Part shown: positions 1-11,600 of the stretch, one piece after another
Layout: every line of letters starts with the position of its first letter
Numbering within the stretch: the stretch's first letter is position 1
Assembly: GCA_023053545.1 (NCBI GenBank)
Contig: JAKZAN010000006.1
Coordinates: 2,671,001-2,735,000, forward strand
DNA length: 64,000 nt
Direction: 5' to 3'
Source of the DNA: Lepidurus packardi
Lineage: Eukaryota > Arthropoda > Branchiopoda > Notostraca > Triopsidae
The notes under the pieces: generated by a model
Databases searched by the model: none
What the model was told of the DNA's origin: nothing
The model's input: only the letters and a program-made list of their open reading frames with translations
Program-made: the position numbers and the translations under genes

Positions 1-270
1 TACTGGCGACTACTTGTTCCAGGACAGTATCGACTAAGAGTAGTCGCTGATGGGTAAGATAACCTACACAATACTTTGGCATTGACTCAAAACTGTTCTT
101 GCAGGTACGAACCTAGTGAATGGTTTGACATCAGTGTTAGCGACCAATATACGGAAATCCATAACATGGAATTAACTGCCTCCACCAGCGACACGAATAC
201 GGAATTAGGTATTCGAATCGAGAAAGATGAAGCCACCACGTTGTTTGCTGACATACATTTGCTTCCTTAA
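1..270 (+). CDS. M14 metallocarboxypeptidase, C-terminal end (partial)
   Basis: Two exons, 1-53 and 105-270, joined by a 51-bp GT-AG intron (54-104), encode the last 72 residues of a protein whose start lies outside the window. The first exon reads YWRLLVPGQYRLRVVAD and the second opens GYEPSEWF. This YWRLL-PG-Y-(x)n-GYEP pattern is the signature of the transthyretin-like beta domain that follows the catalytic domain in the CPN/CPE subfamily (CPE, CPM, CPD, CPN). These enzymes remove C-terminal Arg or Lys from peptides in the secretory pathway or at the cell surface. The zinc ligands and catalytic Glu are upstream of the window, so activity cannot be judged. The tail after the domain is short, acidic and ends ADIHLLP, with no membrane segment or obvious GPI signal. 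Which subfamily member it is stays open. AATAAA begins at the base after the stop codon. Confidence 0.88.
54..104 (+). other. 51-bp intron in the carboxypeptidase gene
   Basis: The intron starts gtaaga and ends ttgcag after a pyrimidine-rich stretch. Splicing joins GG to G and restores the Gly of the GYEP motif. Confidence 0.85.
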
Positions 271-276
271 AATAAA
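271..276 (+). promoter_or_regulatory. Poly(A) signal AATAAA of the carboxypeptidase gene
   Basis: AATAAA begins immediately after the TAA stop (268-270). If it is used, the 3' UTR is only a few dozen bases long. Confidence 0.5.
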
Positions 277-409
277 TAAGGAAATACTACCAAAGAAAGA
301 ATAGAAATTTTCCGGTTTTACTACAGTACAAAAAACAAAACATTCTTGTTTGGTCGTGTAGGATCAATGACGCACTAGTGCACATTTGCTAGTATATAAT
401 TATTATTAT

Positions 410-415
410 TTTATT
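410..415 (-). promoter_or_regulatory. Poly(A) signal AATAAA of the SLC49A4-like gene
   Basis: Forward tttatt reads AATAAA on the minus strand, about 75 bases past the transporter stop codon. Confidence 0.5.
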
Positions 416-490
416 GCTCCGTGCTTTTACACAAAACTTGACATTAAATTACAACTTTAAATATTTAAAGCTATAGAGACTTGCATTCTT

Positions 491-2359
491 TTATTCAACT
501 TTTGCACTTATGGTAGGCTTGGTAATATGTCTATCCGTATTAGAACGAAGGTACTCTTCTTTCGTAAATATCACAAATGGCAATGAAATCAACGGCGACA
601 CTACTAAGCAATAATTCATCCAGGAAGTTCCTAACGGATATGATAGCATAGCACATGTTGTACTGAGTTATAAAGTAATTTATAAATGTGCTTTGACTTA
701 CCTATATTCGGAATGTAGAACATCAACAGAAAGAGCATGGCCATAACGTTGAACATAATAGTCATAAACGTACCAACAAGGGCTTCCGATATAGGATAAG
801 CTATCTCCACTGTTAATTCGAAGAATAACGGTGTAGACCCAAAGCAAAAGCACGTAGCCAAAACGATGGCGACATACAATTGCCCTATATGTTTCGGTAG
901 AATTTAAAAGTATGCTCTTCTTTGAAAGCTCAGAACTTAATCTATTAAAACTATATTACCCAAAGAAGCCGGAATAACCCCGAAAGATAGAAGAGCCAAA
1001 TAGAGGAAAGCTAATCCAGTGCAAATTAAGAGAACTATTATAGTAATCTTCATCTTTCCTTGAAGGATGTCCGAGAATCTGGCTACCAAAACGCCAACAA
1101 TACAACTAGCTACAATAGCTGTGACTGCAATCCAACCACAGTCAACCTGTATTTGTTAGGGATATTAATTTTCAATTACTAAACCTTTGGCACTAAAAAT
1201 TATTCAATACCTGTGATATGCCTAAAGGCTCTAAATTAAGAAACATAACGCCTTGCCACGCTCCGAACACTCCTTGGGTGGTGCAATACGCTGCCGTTAA
1301 CATCAACATGTTACGATTTTTGAAGATAGCTCCTATTGCATTTTTAATCCCAATTCTCTCCTCGCTCGATGTAGTGCTCGGAGGGTTTGGTGGCGTCGAA
1401 GGATAGTAAATCAACATCGCAATAAATATGGCAGTGCAAATAGCCGCTTCTACGACATGTAACCAAACACATTCAACTTATTGCTTTGCAAGGAATAATA
1501 AAATCGAATTATCTCACCTGTGTACATAAGATTTGCTATTTCGTTCGTGATTTCTTCATGTTTGGCAGAAGAGGAAGAATTCGTCGAGTTTTCAGGCGGC
1601 TGACTTACTATTAAAGGGCCCAGTAATGATCCCACAGCATTACCCAGTTGATTTAAAGCCGAGGAAATTCCTGTGAATATTTTCTCAAAGCACGCTATAT
1701 CATTGAGTTCGAACGTAAATAACAAACCTGTCGCTGTCGTACGTTCTTCTGGTGGAAACCACATAGCGGAGAGAACCGGAGCTGCTCCCATGGCTGTAAC
1801 ACCGCTGATCCCATTAAAGAAAGCTCCGATGTTGGCAGTCCTGGAAATCCCAAAACTCTTATAACAAACACTCACATAAATTAAGCTGGTGAACTTTACC
1901 ATAAAAAGCCTTTTTCGGAAACAGGAATGCATCTTATAACCGTCCCAAGGCAAACAAACCCCGCACATAAGACGCACGCTGGGCGTAGACCTGTAATAAC
2001 GGAATCGTACAAAAAGAGTGGACTTGCACATTTTGTCGGACTTAAGTCCAACTACCTTTATCGTTTAAAAGCCATGCAAGTGGGGCTCCGAAGACAATAA
2101 AACATATAGGACCCCAATTGCTCAAAAGCGCGTACGTGGCATCATCCCATGACGGGAATGCGGCTGAAGCCGAGGCGGATATAGGACTCCATGTATTCCA
2201 TACCGTAGCCTAGCTTAAATAATAAACAATCCTGTGATGTAATTAAAATAGGAAGCTTACTTGAAAACACGTGAAAGCACAAAATAAACCAAGGATATAC
2301 CATCGGGTCCGGTAAACTTTAATAGTTGGGGCAACAGGCGAAATTGTTTGACTAGACAT
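491..2359 (-). CDS. SLC49A4: SLC49A4 (DIRC2)-like major facilitator transporter, 9 exons, complete
   Basis: Exons in transcript order are 2261-2359, 2056-2209, 1900-1990, 1728-1840, 1518-1670, 1211-1449, 960-1146, 702-884 and 491-630. Every junction is GT-AG and in phase, giving 452 residues (human DIRC2 is about 478). Recognisable blocks are VWNTWSPI (TM1-2 loop, residues 36-43), GLRPACVLC and TVIRCIPV (TM3), AAPVLSAMWFPPEERTTAT (about 133-151), GVFGAWQGV, VDCGWIAV, ARFSDILQGKM and FFELTVEIAYP (366-376). These match the SLC49 family block for block and DIRC2 more closely than FLVCR. The central cytosolic loop (about 218-240) is Pro/Ser rich, and a glycosylatable NST/NSS loop follows TM6. Mammalian SLC49A4 is a lysosomal, proton-coupled pyridoxine exporter; transfer of that substrate to this protein is inference. 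The ATG at 2357-2359 sits only about 17 residues before TM1, so the N-terminus is short. The introns are 51-75 bp. Confidence 0.93.
1671..1727 (-). other. 57-bp in-frame, stop-free intron of the transporter gene
   Basis: The intron has a weak donor (gtttgt) and a good acceptor (attcacag). It is a multiple of three long and contains no stop in the coding frame, so the unspliced message stays open. Splicing is preferred because joining TTAT to GISSALNQLG restores the family alignment, while the intron encodes an unrelated LLFTFELNDIACFEKIFT segment. Confidence 0.75.
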
Positions 2360-4193
2360 ACCAAGGCAATACGAAGTACGACAGCAAAAAATAAACTTTA
2401 ACAGAATGGCTTTTATCTGTCATTATAGTTATACACACACACAATGACCACAGAGGAGAATAGTTTTCAGTTGTCTTTGTAAGCTTAGAACCATGCGATA
2501 CAAAAAGTATATTGTCGAGCTTTTTTATGTATCACGATAAGATGATAAGTTACTTAATCTTCAAAGCAAATAACTAGTTTTAAAAATGATGCCACTAAGA
2601 ACCTTGTCAACATTCGAGATAATAGGATAGAAACATCAAATGTAAAATAAATAATTTCCTATGAAACTAAAAATACAGCCATTCGTTTCTACAGAAGTTG
2701 TGCCTAAAGCAATGCGTAGTTTATAAAAACTTAAGAGTAAATTAAAAAAAAACGTAGGTCAGAGTTCTATAAGTCATTTGTAAATAAACGTACAGAACAA
2801 TTACGAACAATTTTTGCAAGGTGGTAATTCATTACCAGTTTTTGTAGACACTATACTTTTTATAGTAATATTTCTTCAAAAAGCACAACTTCGAATCCGT
2901 TACTATGCCATACGTTCATTCTGACGTTAATAATGTTAATAATATATCCTCTTTATACAACAATTCTAAGAGGTTACGCGGTACGTTTTATACGTATCGT
3001 CTCACTCTCGTACGTGATCAGATTTACCTAGGGTATCTATGGAAAGCAAGTAGCGTTGTCTCTTCATTTATTCTGTCCATTTCTTCTTCCTGATAAGCAC
3101 GAGATTATTTTTAAGCTTGTTTGTTTACAAGCGTTGACACAATTGCTACCGCCCAGAACCTATCCTTATTGGTGAGCCCTTACAGTGGGGTGCGGTCAGG
3201 ACGCGAATAGTCTATAAGTTTGTTTACGAATGGAAATTAGCCCTAGGATTACGTAATGAAAAGAAATATCAAATACTAGTACATTGAAATCACTGAACTC
3301 GAAAAGTTGCAAGCTTTGAATGTGTATTATACCCAATAATTTTCATTCATATCACCTCAAACAATAAAAGTGGTTTCAGATATGGTAAAAGCCATTTGTT
3401 TAGGCCCAAAGCTTTATTTCCTTACTCAAATGACTTACAGGACGATCCCGGAGAAGTAGAGATATTGTTACGTAAAGTTTATCGATTCTGTATACAAAAA
3501 AAAAGAACAGATGACACCTAGCGAGTACTTTGATTAACTAACAAGTATTCAGTATTTAGAGGGATTCATAGCTGCAAGATAAGCAAGGAGATAGGCGGTT
3601 CCACACGACGAATAATTTGCATAAAGAATGTGCTTTAGCTAATTATTTCAATAACCATAGTAGATTGTCACCAATCGTATATTAAAACCAGGGCAGTGAA
3701 ACCTTATTGAGACCTTATTGGTGGACCCATGGGCTATAATAAAAGGTTTTGGGGAGGCAGGGAACCTGTGTGAGCTATTGCAAGCGTTTATTATATTATC
3801 TTGTTCCACTGACAGAATGCGCACTGGAAAAGTGCAAAACAATGCAACTTTTGCTGTAGTGACTTTTTTGTAAGTGCTACGGTTTCAGTGCATCTTCGTT
3901 TTGACGGGAATATGAATACACCAGACAAACAAGCTATTGCTTGTGGTTTTATTAAATAATGAGTCATACAGCTCCAGCAGCGACGATGAATTTGAGGAGT
4001 GATGTGCTCTTTTGCTTGCTTTAAGCAAGTTCCCAAAATAAATAAACCCAGAAATAAAGAATAATGTTTATGTGGTGCACTTGTATTCAGATGATGAGAT
4101 ATTTGTTAAATGAAAATTAATATTATCAGTATCAAAACCTAGTTTGGGAATCCCTCCATTCCCTTTTTCCGTTGGTAGACGGAGACTTAAATC

Positions 4194-4224
4194 GAGACTT
4201 ACGAGTCGTTCACTCGTAAGTTTT
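4194..4224. repeat. Perfect 10-bp stem hairpin
   Basis: ACTTACGAGT (4197-4206) and ACTCGTAAGT (4212-4221) are exact reverse complements around a 5-base loop, cgttc. Adding one A-T and two G-T pairs extends the stem to 13. Function unknown; it lies downstream of the receptor gene. Confidence 0.6.
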
Positions 4225-5271
4225 TGGACCTGTAATTCTAACTGTCAACACCAAAGTATCGAAGATAATTCAAAAACTTTTCCCTTAAGTAAAACAATTA
4301 CCATCAGTTAATACTGTGCATGAAACCAAACGCACTAGGGTAGGCTCGGGACGTCAGTCCAATTTCCATGGCAGAAACTCAGTTTGCACTAACTAAAACT
4401 GAGTGCAGCAAGAGGAACGCGCTATTAGCAGAAACTGTCAATTAGCACCAGATCTGATGCATGTTTCGGACTCCAGTAGGGCGGCGAATTTCAGACAGGT
4501 TATCTTCAAAAAGCTGCAAAATCGCGAAGCGTTCAAGATTTGTATCTATAGTACGTATTTTCGAAAATTTGTAATTATTTGAAATGGTTGGATGATTTTC
4601 CGTAAGCGATGAAAAGACCAAGTCATTTTCGGCAAATTATGATTAGTATTATTTGTAAAGTCACACAAGTGTTAAAGTATTTACTTCCAGACGACTTCTA
4701 GTGTACTTACCCAAATCAGTCGAGTTTGTAATGAACCTTTCGGAGTGTCTTGCTATTTCCCATACCTCTACTTTCGCTTACATGAACACTAAATTGGAAA
4801 GTTACCAAGCATAAGTTGAGGAGAGTTCCTCAAATTTTTGACGGACCTTTGAAGGATTACGTCAAGGAAAGAATTTGGCATTTGAACGACCTATGTTGCT
4901 AAAGGAGGGGGATATAAACTTAAGTAAACTGTCACCCAACAAATACCGAAGATTTGGAAGGCACTTGAATTAGAACTTTACTCTCAACCGTGGTTTTGTC
5001 GCAGTCAAAATTACACGGCATTCTTTCTGTCTTTGTACACTGTATCCCTTAAGATTTTTATGTTAATAAATATGAGCTAATAAGGAGCGACGACGTAAAG
5101 TCACGAGCCCATATCGCTCCTATATCGATAACTTTTCCGATGCCCTCCAGCAAGTCACCGGTTATGAGATAAGGGTAGAAAAGTTCTACTTTTTTTTTGT
5201 CTTCTCTATAAAACAAACCACTCGTTCGCCGGGTTGGCGCCTGTTAGACAGCGCTTTTTGTAGCTTTAGGT

Positions 5272-5277
5272 TTTATT
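5272..5277 (-). promoter_or_regulatory. Poly(A) signal AATAAA of the Side-like gene
   Basis: Forward tttatt reads AATAAA on the minus strand about 105 bases past the stop codon at 5383-5385. It is the first such hexamer I see downstream of the stop. Confidence 0.55.
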
Positions 5278-5382
5278 AAAAAACGATAATTTTCCTTCAA
5301 CAAGTCTCTCATCGTCCTCTTGGTTCCTATGAGCCACTGAAGCCCAGTTTTGGAATGGAAAGTCCTTTTCTGTTTCCTAAAT

Positions 5383-5649
5383 TTACACAGCACTTTCACG
5401 CGGCGAAGGTTGAGGTTGAATTGCGATCACGGAAGAATGTCCTACAGACGTGTCCCTCGCTTCAATCCACGAGTACCCTGATGGCCCAGCAGGCATTCCA
5501 GCATGCCTAAAACTGACGGAAGACCCAACTGTTGGTTTGGCTCTCGACGTTACGTGTGATAAAGGCGGATAATGTAACGCTGCTAATGAGCTCGGAAGTC
5601 CGTGATCTTCTGGCGCTGGTACAACGTGCAACAAGGGCTCTTCCTGCAA
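5383..5649 (-). CDS. Side-like receptor, last exon: distal cytoplasmic tail
   Basis: The exon encodes 88 residues (808-895) from LQEEPLLHVVPAP to PRESAV and the TAA stop. The acceptor is ctttcctttag and the phase is 0. The segment is rich in Pro, Ser and Gly with no fold I recognise. It ends ESAV, which fits the class I PDZ ligand pattern S/T-x-hydrophobic. Confidence 0.82.
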   Translation of the reverse strand: MQEEPLLHVVPAPEDHGLPSSLAALHYPPLSHVTSRAKPTVGSSVSFRHAGMPAGPSGYSWIEARDTSVGHSSVIAIQPQPSPRESAV

Positions 5650-8600
5650 CTAAAGGAAAGGACAAACACAATCGCGTTAGCTCCTTCCACGCTATTACAC
5701 AAACAGACCTTAGTTAGTGACAAGTAGTTATTTACCTGCATTTCTACTAAGTGACTACTAGGGCCACAACTGCTTCCAATTGATGATTCTAGAGCATAAT
5801 TGACTTTCCCGTACATAGGACCGCTGACGGTACTCACGCCAACACATTTCGTCAAAGGATCTACGACGGGAGAGGAAAACAATTAACAAAGAAGTAATAC
5901 ATTAGGACATCTTTTTGATCTTTCGAATTCCCTTACCATTCTGATTGGGAATGATGTCTGGGTTTCTTTCTTCCTTGTCAAAGCCATCGTCACTGTCGGA
6001 ATGGTCCTGAGGAATGGAAATGGGTGGCATTTTTTTCGACAAGCTCTGGACCGTCATCTGAGAGCCGGAAATGTCATCACTGCCCCGGATTCGGACGATA
6101 ATCACGATGATCACAGCGATCATGACCAAGGCTGCTACCACGCCGATCAACGCGCCTAACACGGGCGTCATTTGAAAGATGACCGCTTGCGCAGCTAAAC
6201 AATGACAACCAAACAACACAGATTCAGCAAGGCACACACACAAGTTGATTCTTCTGGAATTATTTAAGTGTGCAATGGGGTAGGAGTTAATCATATTACG
6301 ACATACAGAATTGTAAAAGGAAAATGGAAAGAGCAAGAAGTTGACATGTCGTATTGTAAGCGACACCAAGTAATGTTGTCGCTCTCCTCTCAAACTAGAT
6401 GTATGAAATTGCAACGTGACTCAGTTGATTGTTACGAGTATGAGACGTTACTCAACACTGAAAACAATTCTAGCAAAAATAAGCTTTTTGGGAGTCTTTG
6501 TAGCAATCCTTTTTTGTAAAAATAGGGACACACAACAAGTCATAAAAAGTACGTAAAGTAAAAGGGGGGAACGGAAAAGAGTTGAGTGAGAAGGCATTAC
6601 CTATCATCTCTGTCCTCTTCTCGGCTGGTCGCCCCGTTTCCGCCAGGAGTAAAGCTGCAGCACTTCGCCCTTTCGCATTCACGGCCCATACATAAAGCTG
6701 AAGTGCTGTGCCACCGGGCAAGCCGGACACTTGGAAAACAGGTCGAGCGTTCGTCACGTTATAGACCACTTGGTCTGTCTCCAAAGTCCGTATCTCGAGA
6801 ACGAATTGTTGTGACAAACCTCCGTCAAAGCCCTCTAAGCAAGTTACGTGCAATGCTTCCGCTGACAAATTGGACACGGAGCAATTATACGGCGAACTCG
6901 GTTGTCCTAGCAAACAATTTCATTTTTCCTCGTTCTAATTAAAAGCTTTTCCAGTTGAGACCCAACATACCCCCAGCATACACACTTTCTTGTCAATCAT
7001 CTATATTTTTTTCCTTGTAGAATTTCTTACCTGCTGCTACAATACTGTAAAGGCAAGGCGAAAGCTGCTCGCCTACGGTATTCTTCGCCCAGCACTGCAA
7101 AGTGCCGAAATCCTTTTCGGAGGTAATGGAATGTTCTACATTGCTTCGCAAAGCTTTGCTGCTGATGGAAACCAAAGGAACGTTGTAGCTTTCCAAGGAA
7201 TTGTTGAAAACCCAGCGAAATGTGACATCACTCGGATGGGCATCTATAGAGCAAGGCACGTCGATGACATCGCCTCTTGACCCGCCAAAAGCTGTTTGCT
7301 GATTGGGCTGACATTGGGGTCGAACTGCAATTACGGCCAACCGGAAAACGACGGCAAACAGGGGAAAAAGAACTGAAATTAATAAGCCTGACACATAGGC
7401 ATTCCTTCCTTCCTCTTCAAGATTTCCATTCCGTCTTTTCCCTTAAATTGTTTGCAGTCTTTATGATTCATAAAAGAAAAGTTGCCTTTGTTGCTGCCAA
7501 AACAAATATTTGCCCTGTTCTCTCCCTTTGCCTTTGACGTACAAGACCAGGAAACGCCTTCGAAGCTACTTTTTTTCTCATCAGCTGAACTGAACTCTGT
7601 GTTTGTTTCACGCGTAAACGGCAAACAAGCCTTCCGAAGCCACGCAAATCAATCTCGGACGACGCCATTTACGTGCAGATTTTCTCCATGGATCGGAACA
7701 TAGGAACAAATGTACAACGTGAAAAACGAGCGCTTGTTTAGCTAACAAATATGTCCATCATTCCTTCAAAGGAGAGTTGCTTTGTGTGTGTGTAGGTGGG
7801 GGAGGAGGGGGGATCTTTGGGAAGCTTAGTGGCCGAGACCCAGAAAGCTGCTCTATGAAGAAAGTGTATACTCCTTGAGCTGTCCAATCAATACTGCTTG
7901 TTCTTTTCCGAAGCTCCGACTTTTAGCTCGGGCTTTTAGGTGATCCATCTCTTCTCTCGAAAACCGAATGCTTTTTTGTTTCTAAAACTTACATTTGACA
8001 GGCATGGGTAAAGCATTGCTTTCGCCTTCTCCTTCCATATTAACGGCTACACATGTGTACAACCCCGCTGCTCGGCGATCAATCCGTTGCAACACCAAGC
8101 TCTGATTACTCATAATGATTCCAGCGCTACTGTTTTGATGTAATGCTTTACCCTGCAAGAAACAACAGCCAATCAGATGACAGAACGAGAGTGAGCTGGC
8201 TTTCTCCAACAATAGAACTTACATTGTGCTTCCAAGAGACGCGAGTGACCCAGGGGTGGGCCTGGATATTGCATTCCAAGTATACATCGTCACCTTCCTT
8301 GATGGAACCAGCCTTTAATTTGCTGCCCAATTCCAGGTTGACAATCGGCACGTCTAAAAACGCAACATTAGCAAAGCTGTCTCTCAATGTCTCACGTTAC
8401 AAGACAAGGGACAAGAAGCACGCGCATACACAAGTTCGACGCTATTGTTACACACAATATGCATGATGAGTAACGAATTTGGTAAACATACTGTACGTAC
8501 ATTGGACATCCAACTTCCAGGTGTCTTCCATAATAGAGGAGGGCAAATCAGGATTTTCTGCCCGACAGGTAATATATTTGCCTCCGTCTTCAATGGCTGG

Positions 8601-11600
8601 TAGGAACGTGAGAATGCTGGCCGACATGTTACCATCATTGGAAAACTAACGCAAGAAAAGAAAAGGAACATGAACGAGCGGCAAGCAAATTACAAAACCG
8701 TTCATTCTTGTTTGGGCCCTTTACAACGCTGAAATAGCTTTTTTTCCTCTCCTTAAAGGGCCTGGGTGACAAAAGCGAAATGGGAAGGTGGCTCTTTTGC
8801 TACTATGTTCCCAAAAGTACAAATGAAATCGCCATAATAACGGACAATTTAACGATTTTCTGTCCAAGTTGGTGCCTGCTTCACCTTTGCTCTCATCACA
8901 CAAACTTTGTGTCACGTTCTCAGGTGGAAAAGTGTATCGTGAATACACACAGACGGCGTTATTCCCAGCGTTTTTGCTAAAAACAAACACACAGGTTTTG
9001 AGAAATTGTGAAATTTGCATTTTCAACAGTTCTGGATCTGAAATGTCACATGGGTTGCCGTCGACAAGGCACGGAATAAGGTAAAACTATGCCATTCCCA
9101 AAAAAATTCTTGGAGAGTTCATCATAAGTGAAATATATAAGATAACTGTACACTAAAAGTTTTTTTCTTACGCCGCCCTTTTTCCCTTTAAGATCGAGTT
9201 CACTTTTCAAGAAGGAACCTCGACTCAAGGTTTTGGGGCTGGGTGCTGCATATAAAATGTAGCCGAGAAGTCTCGGTCTTGCTTTTGGCTTCGAAAGTGT
9301 ATATGACAGTCCAACGTATGCAGAAGTTCAAATTGGCTTTTTGGGGGGGGGGGCTACACTTCGCATGCTAGACCTGTCACAAACAGTCACCCGGACTTTC
9401 AGAGAGGGGAAGCTTTTACCCGCCCTCACAAAAAATATGCCCCGTACAAGACTTCATTATATTTTTTTGGCTACATCGATGCCCTTGGTGACTTTTGGCA
9501 TCTTTAAAATGGTACTCTTGACAGGGAAACCTTATGAGGAACTGAATTGCAAATGTTCACATCAAAGCGCGTAGCTTGTGGAACAGCCCATGCAACATCC
9601 GACAGTTTGGCAATATCTTTCCATTGCTTGCCCGCTCCCAAGATCGATGTTATCTTGCTTATAAGATATGATTAGGAAAGATTGTCTTTTGCTCTTTATG
9701 CATTATTCGACTTATTGATCTGCAAACCATAAGAGCGAGCCAGGCTGAGGAAGTTTCCTGGATCCGGTTCCCAGATTTTGCATAACTCTGTCAAAAACCA
9801 AGTTATGGAAACTTATTCCCACAAGCTTTTTACCAGATAAGTGGATCTTTCGGTTCCCTTCAAGCGTACTGTACCACCACCTTTAATACACAAATCAAGT
9901 CTCGGTATTGTCTGTATATCGAATTCAAGCTACCTTGGGTAGAACCGAATACCCAGAAATATAAGTCTTTCTCGCAATCATACACTTCTTCACGTTAAAC
10001 AGAAGATGCCAGAGTACGAAACACTTGGGGGTTTTTCCTTTTTTTCAAAACCCAAACTGCACATCTTATAAGAGCACCTAGTCTCAGTTACTTTATTCAG
10101 CTTCATGGGGACCTGACATTAGTTAACTATCACGTTGAATTATAAATTTGTTGAAGGAAACGGCGTGTCGAACTCCAAGGCTTTGCGAGCTAAATAGAAA
10201 ACGGTGGCTGCCCCATTACGTTCATGCAAAGAAAAAGGGGAAAAAAAGAGGAAAAAAAAGCAAGTAGGTAAGTCAGTTTCTCAGGGCAAAGGAATACAGA
10301 GCTGCATCGAACTGTGCTTCAAAGTCCAGGACGTTTTTTACTCAGTGACAAAAAACCATAGGTTACTTAAGTGTTATGAACCCAGACCTATTTTATGCAC
10401 GCAAGCCTCTGCCAAAGCAGTCGCCAACATTTTGTTGTCTCGTTTTTTCCCTCCCTCTACCCGTTCTGGCTGGACCCGATAAACGGACGCCAACAAAGCT
10501 CTCGGACTTGGGCTGTTTGCCTCGTTAGTTTTTCCCGCGCCAGTACCTTCGACGTCGAACACAATCAATGACCAACAATAGTCCCAAGATTTATGAAGTA
10601 ACCACACAAAAAAATAATCTTTGTGGATTGATTACGGGGAAACGGCGGTGAGGTAGTTCGCTTGACAAAGCCTGCGTGTCCCACACATACTAAATAATGT
10701 TTTGGTCGCTCAAGCTTTCCAGAATGCAAATTTCATAGTATCATCTAAAATACGTTATTAAAACGAGAAAAACCCAAGTTACCGATTCTCGATTAGGCTG
10801 CAGCCGCGTTGATCCTTTCCACCAGGTGATTTTGGCCGGTGGCTTGGCTCCCCACGCCTGGCAGTGTAAATCGTGTGGTTTCCGGGCTGACAAGGGACGG
10901 TTATCTCCCAAAATACGGACTCGCAATACCGGCACTATTCACGGTAAAAACGAAAACACACACAAAAAAATATAAAATAAACAAGACAAGCACACAATTA
11001 GGTACCCAATTAAGATTCGTTAGGAGCTAATTATCCAACATAAATACATGAAAACGCATATAAAGGTTTATGTTACGATCACTTCATATTGCACAATGTT
11101 ATCGTAATTCACATTTGTATAGTATAATGAGGCCACAAAAAAAAAAATCGAGCTACCCAGAAAACAGAGGTTATGAAAGGCATCATAGAAGGAGATCAGA
11201 CAGCCACCCACAACCGTGGGACGAATCGCCTAGTGGCGCAAGAGAAATGATGTAAATACGAAGGGTAGCCGATGTTTCATAGCAGCAAACTCTTAAAAAG
11301 GGGAGGGGTCTTTGGGGTCTCTCTTCTCGTAAATGTTACGTAATTATGCAGTGGCTTAAATGCCTAATTCGTTTCAAGCACTAACTCTGACCCCTCCAAC
11401 CCGCTTTTCTCTCTCTAGAGAACCTTAGCGTTACTTCTGACACTCGACAGTGGTTATGACGTGTTCGGTTTACAGCAAACTTTGGCACTCCTGTTTAACT
11501 GGTATTAGCTAGGGAGGAGCCAGCCCCTGACGACAACGGGCTGCTAGGACCTTAATATCTACTTCCGCAGATGCACACAACACTTGGCACATATTTGCTG

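Larger units (their letters stand above)
271..490. other. Intergenic 3'-3' gap between two convergent genes
   Basis: About 220 bp separates the stop codons of the carboxypeptidase (+) and the transporter (-). The gap is AT-rich, carries a poly(A) signal for each strand and shows no coding potential. Confidence 0.7.
2360..5382. other. Intergenic region between the transporter and the Side-like receptor
   Basis: This region holds the presumed promoter of the SLC49A4-like gene (just above 2359) and the 3' flank of the receptor gene. No supported coding region was found. Two GATAAG motifs lie at 2536-2541 and 2544-2549, about 180-190 bases upstream of the transporter ATG; short motifs like these can occur by chance. 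A perfect hairpin sits at 4197-4221. A short acidic Ser-rich reading frame near 3955-4000 may be transposon debris. Confidence 0.6.

Noticed and set aside
2268..2273. CACGTG E-box that could be a lysosomal-gene (CLEAR-type) element for the transporter
   Set aside because: It lies inside coding exon 1 and lacks the flanking GT...AC of the full palindrome.
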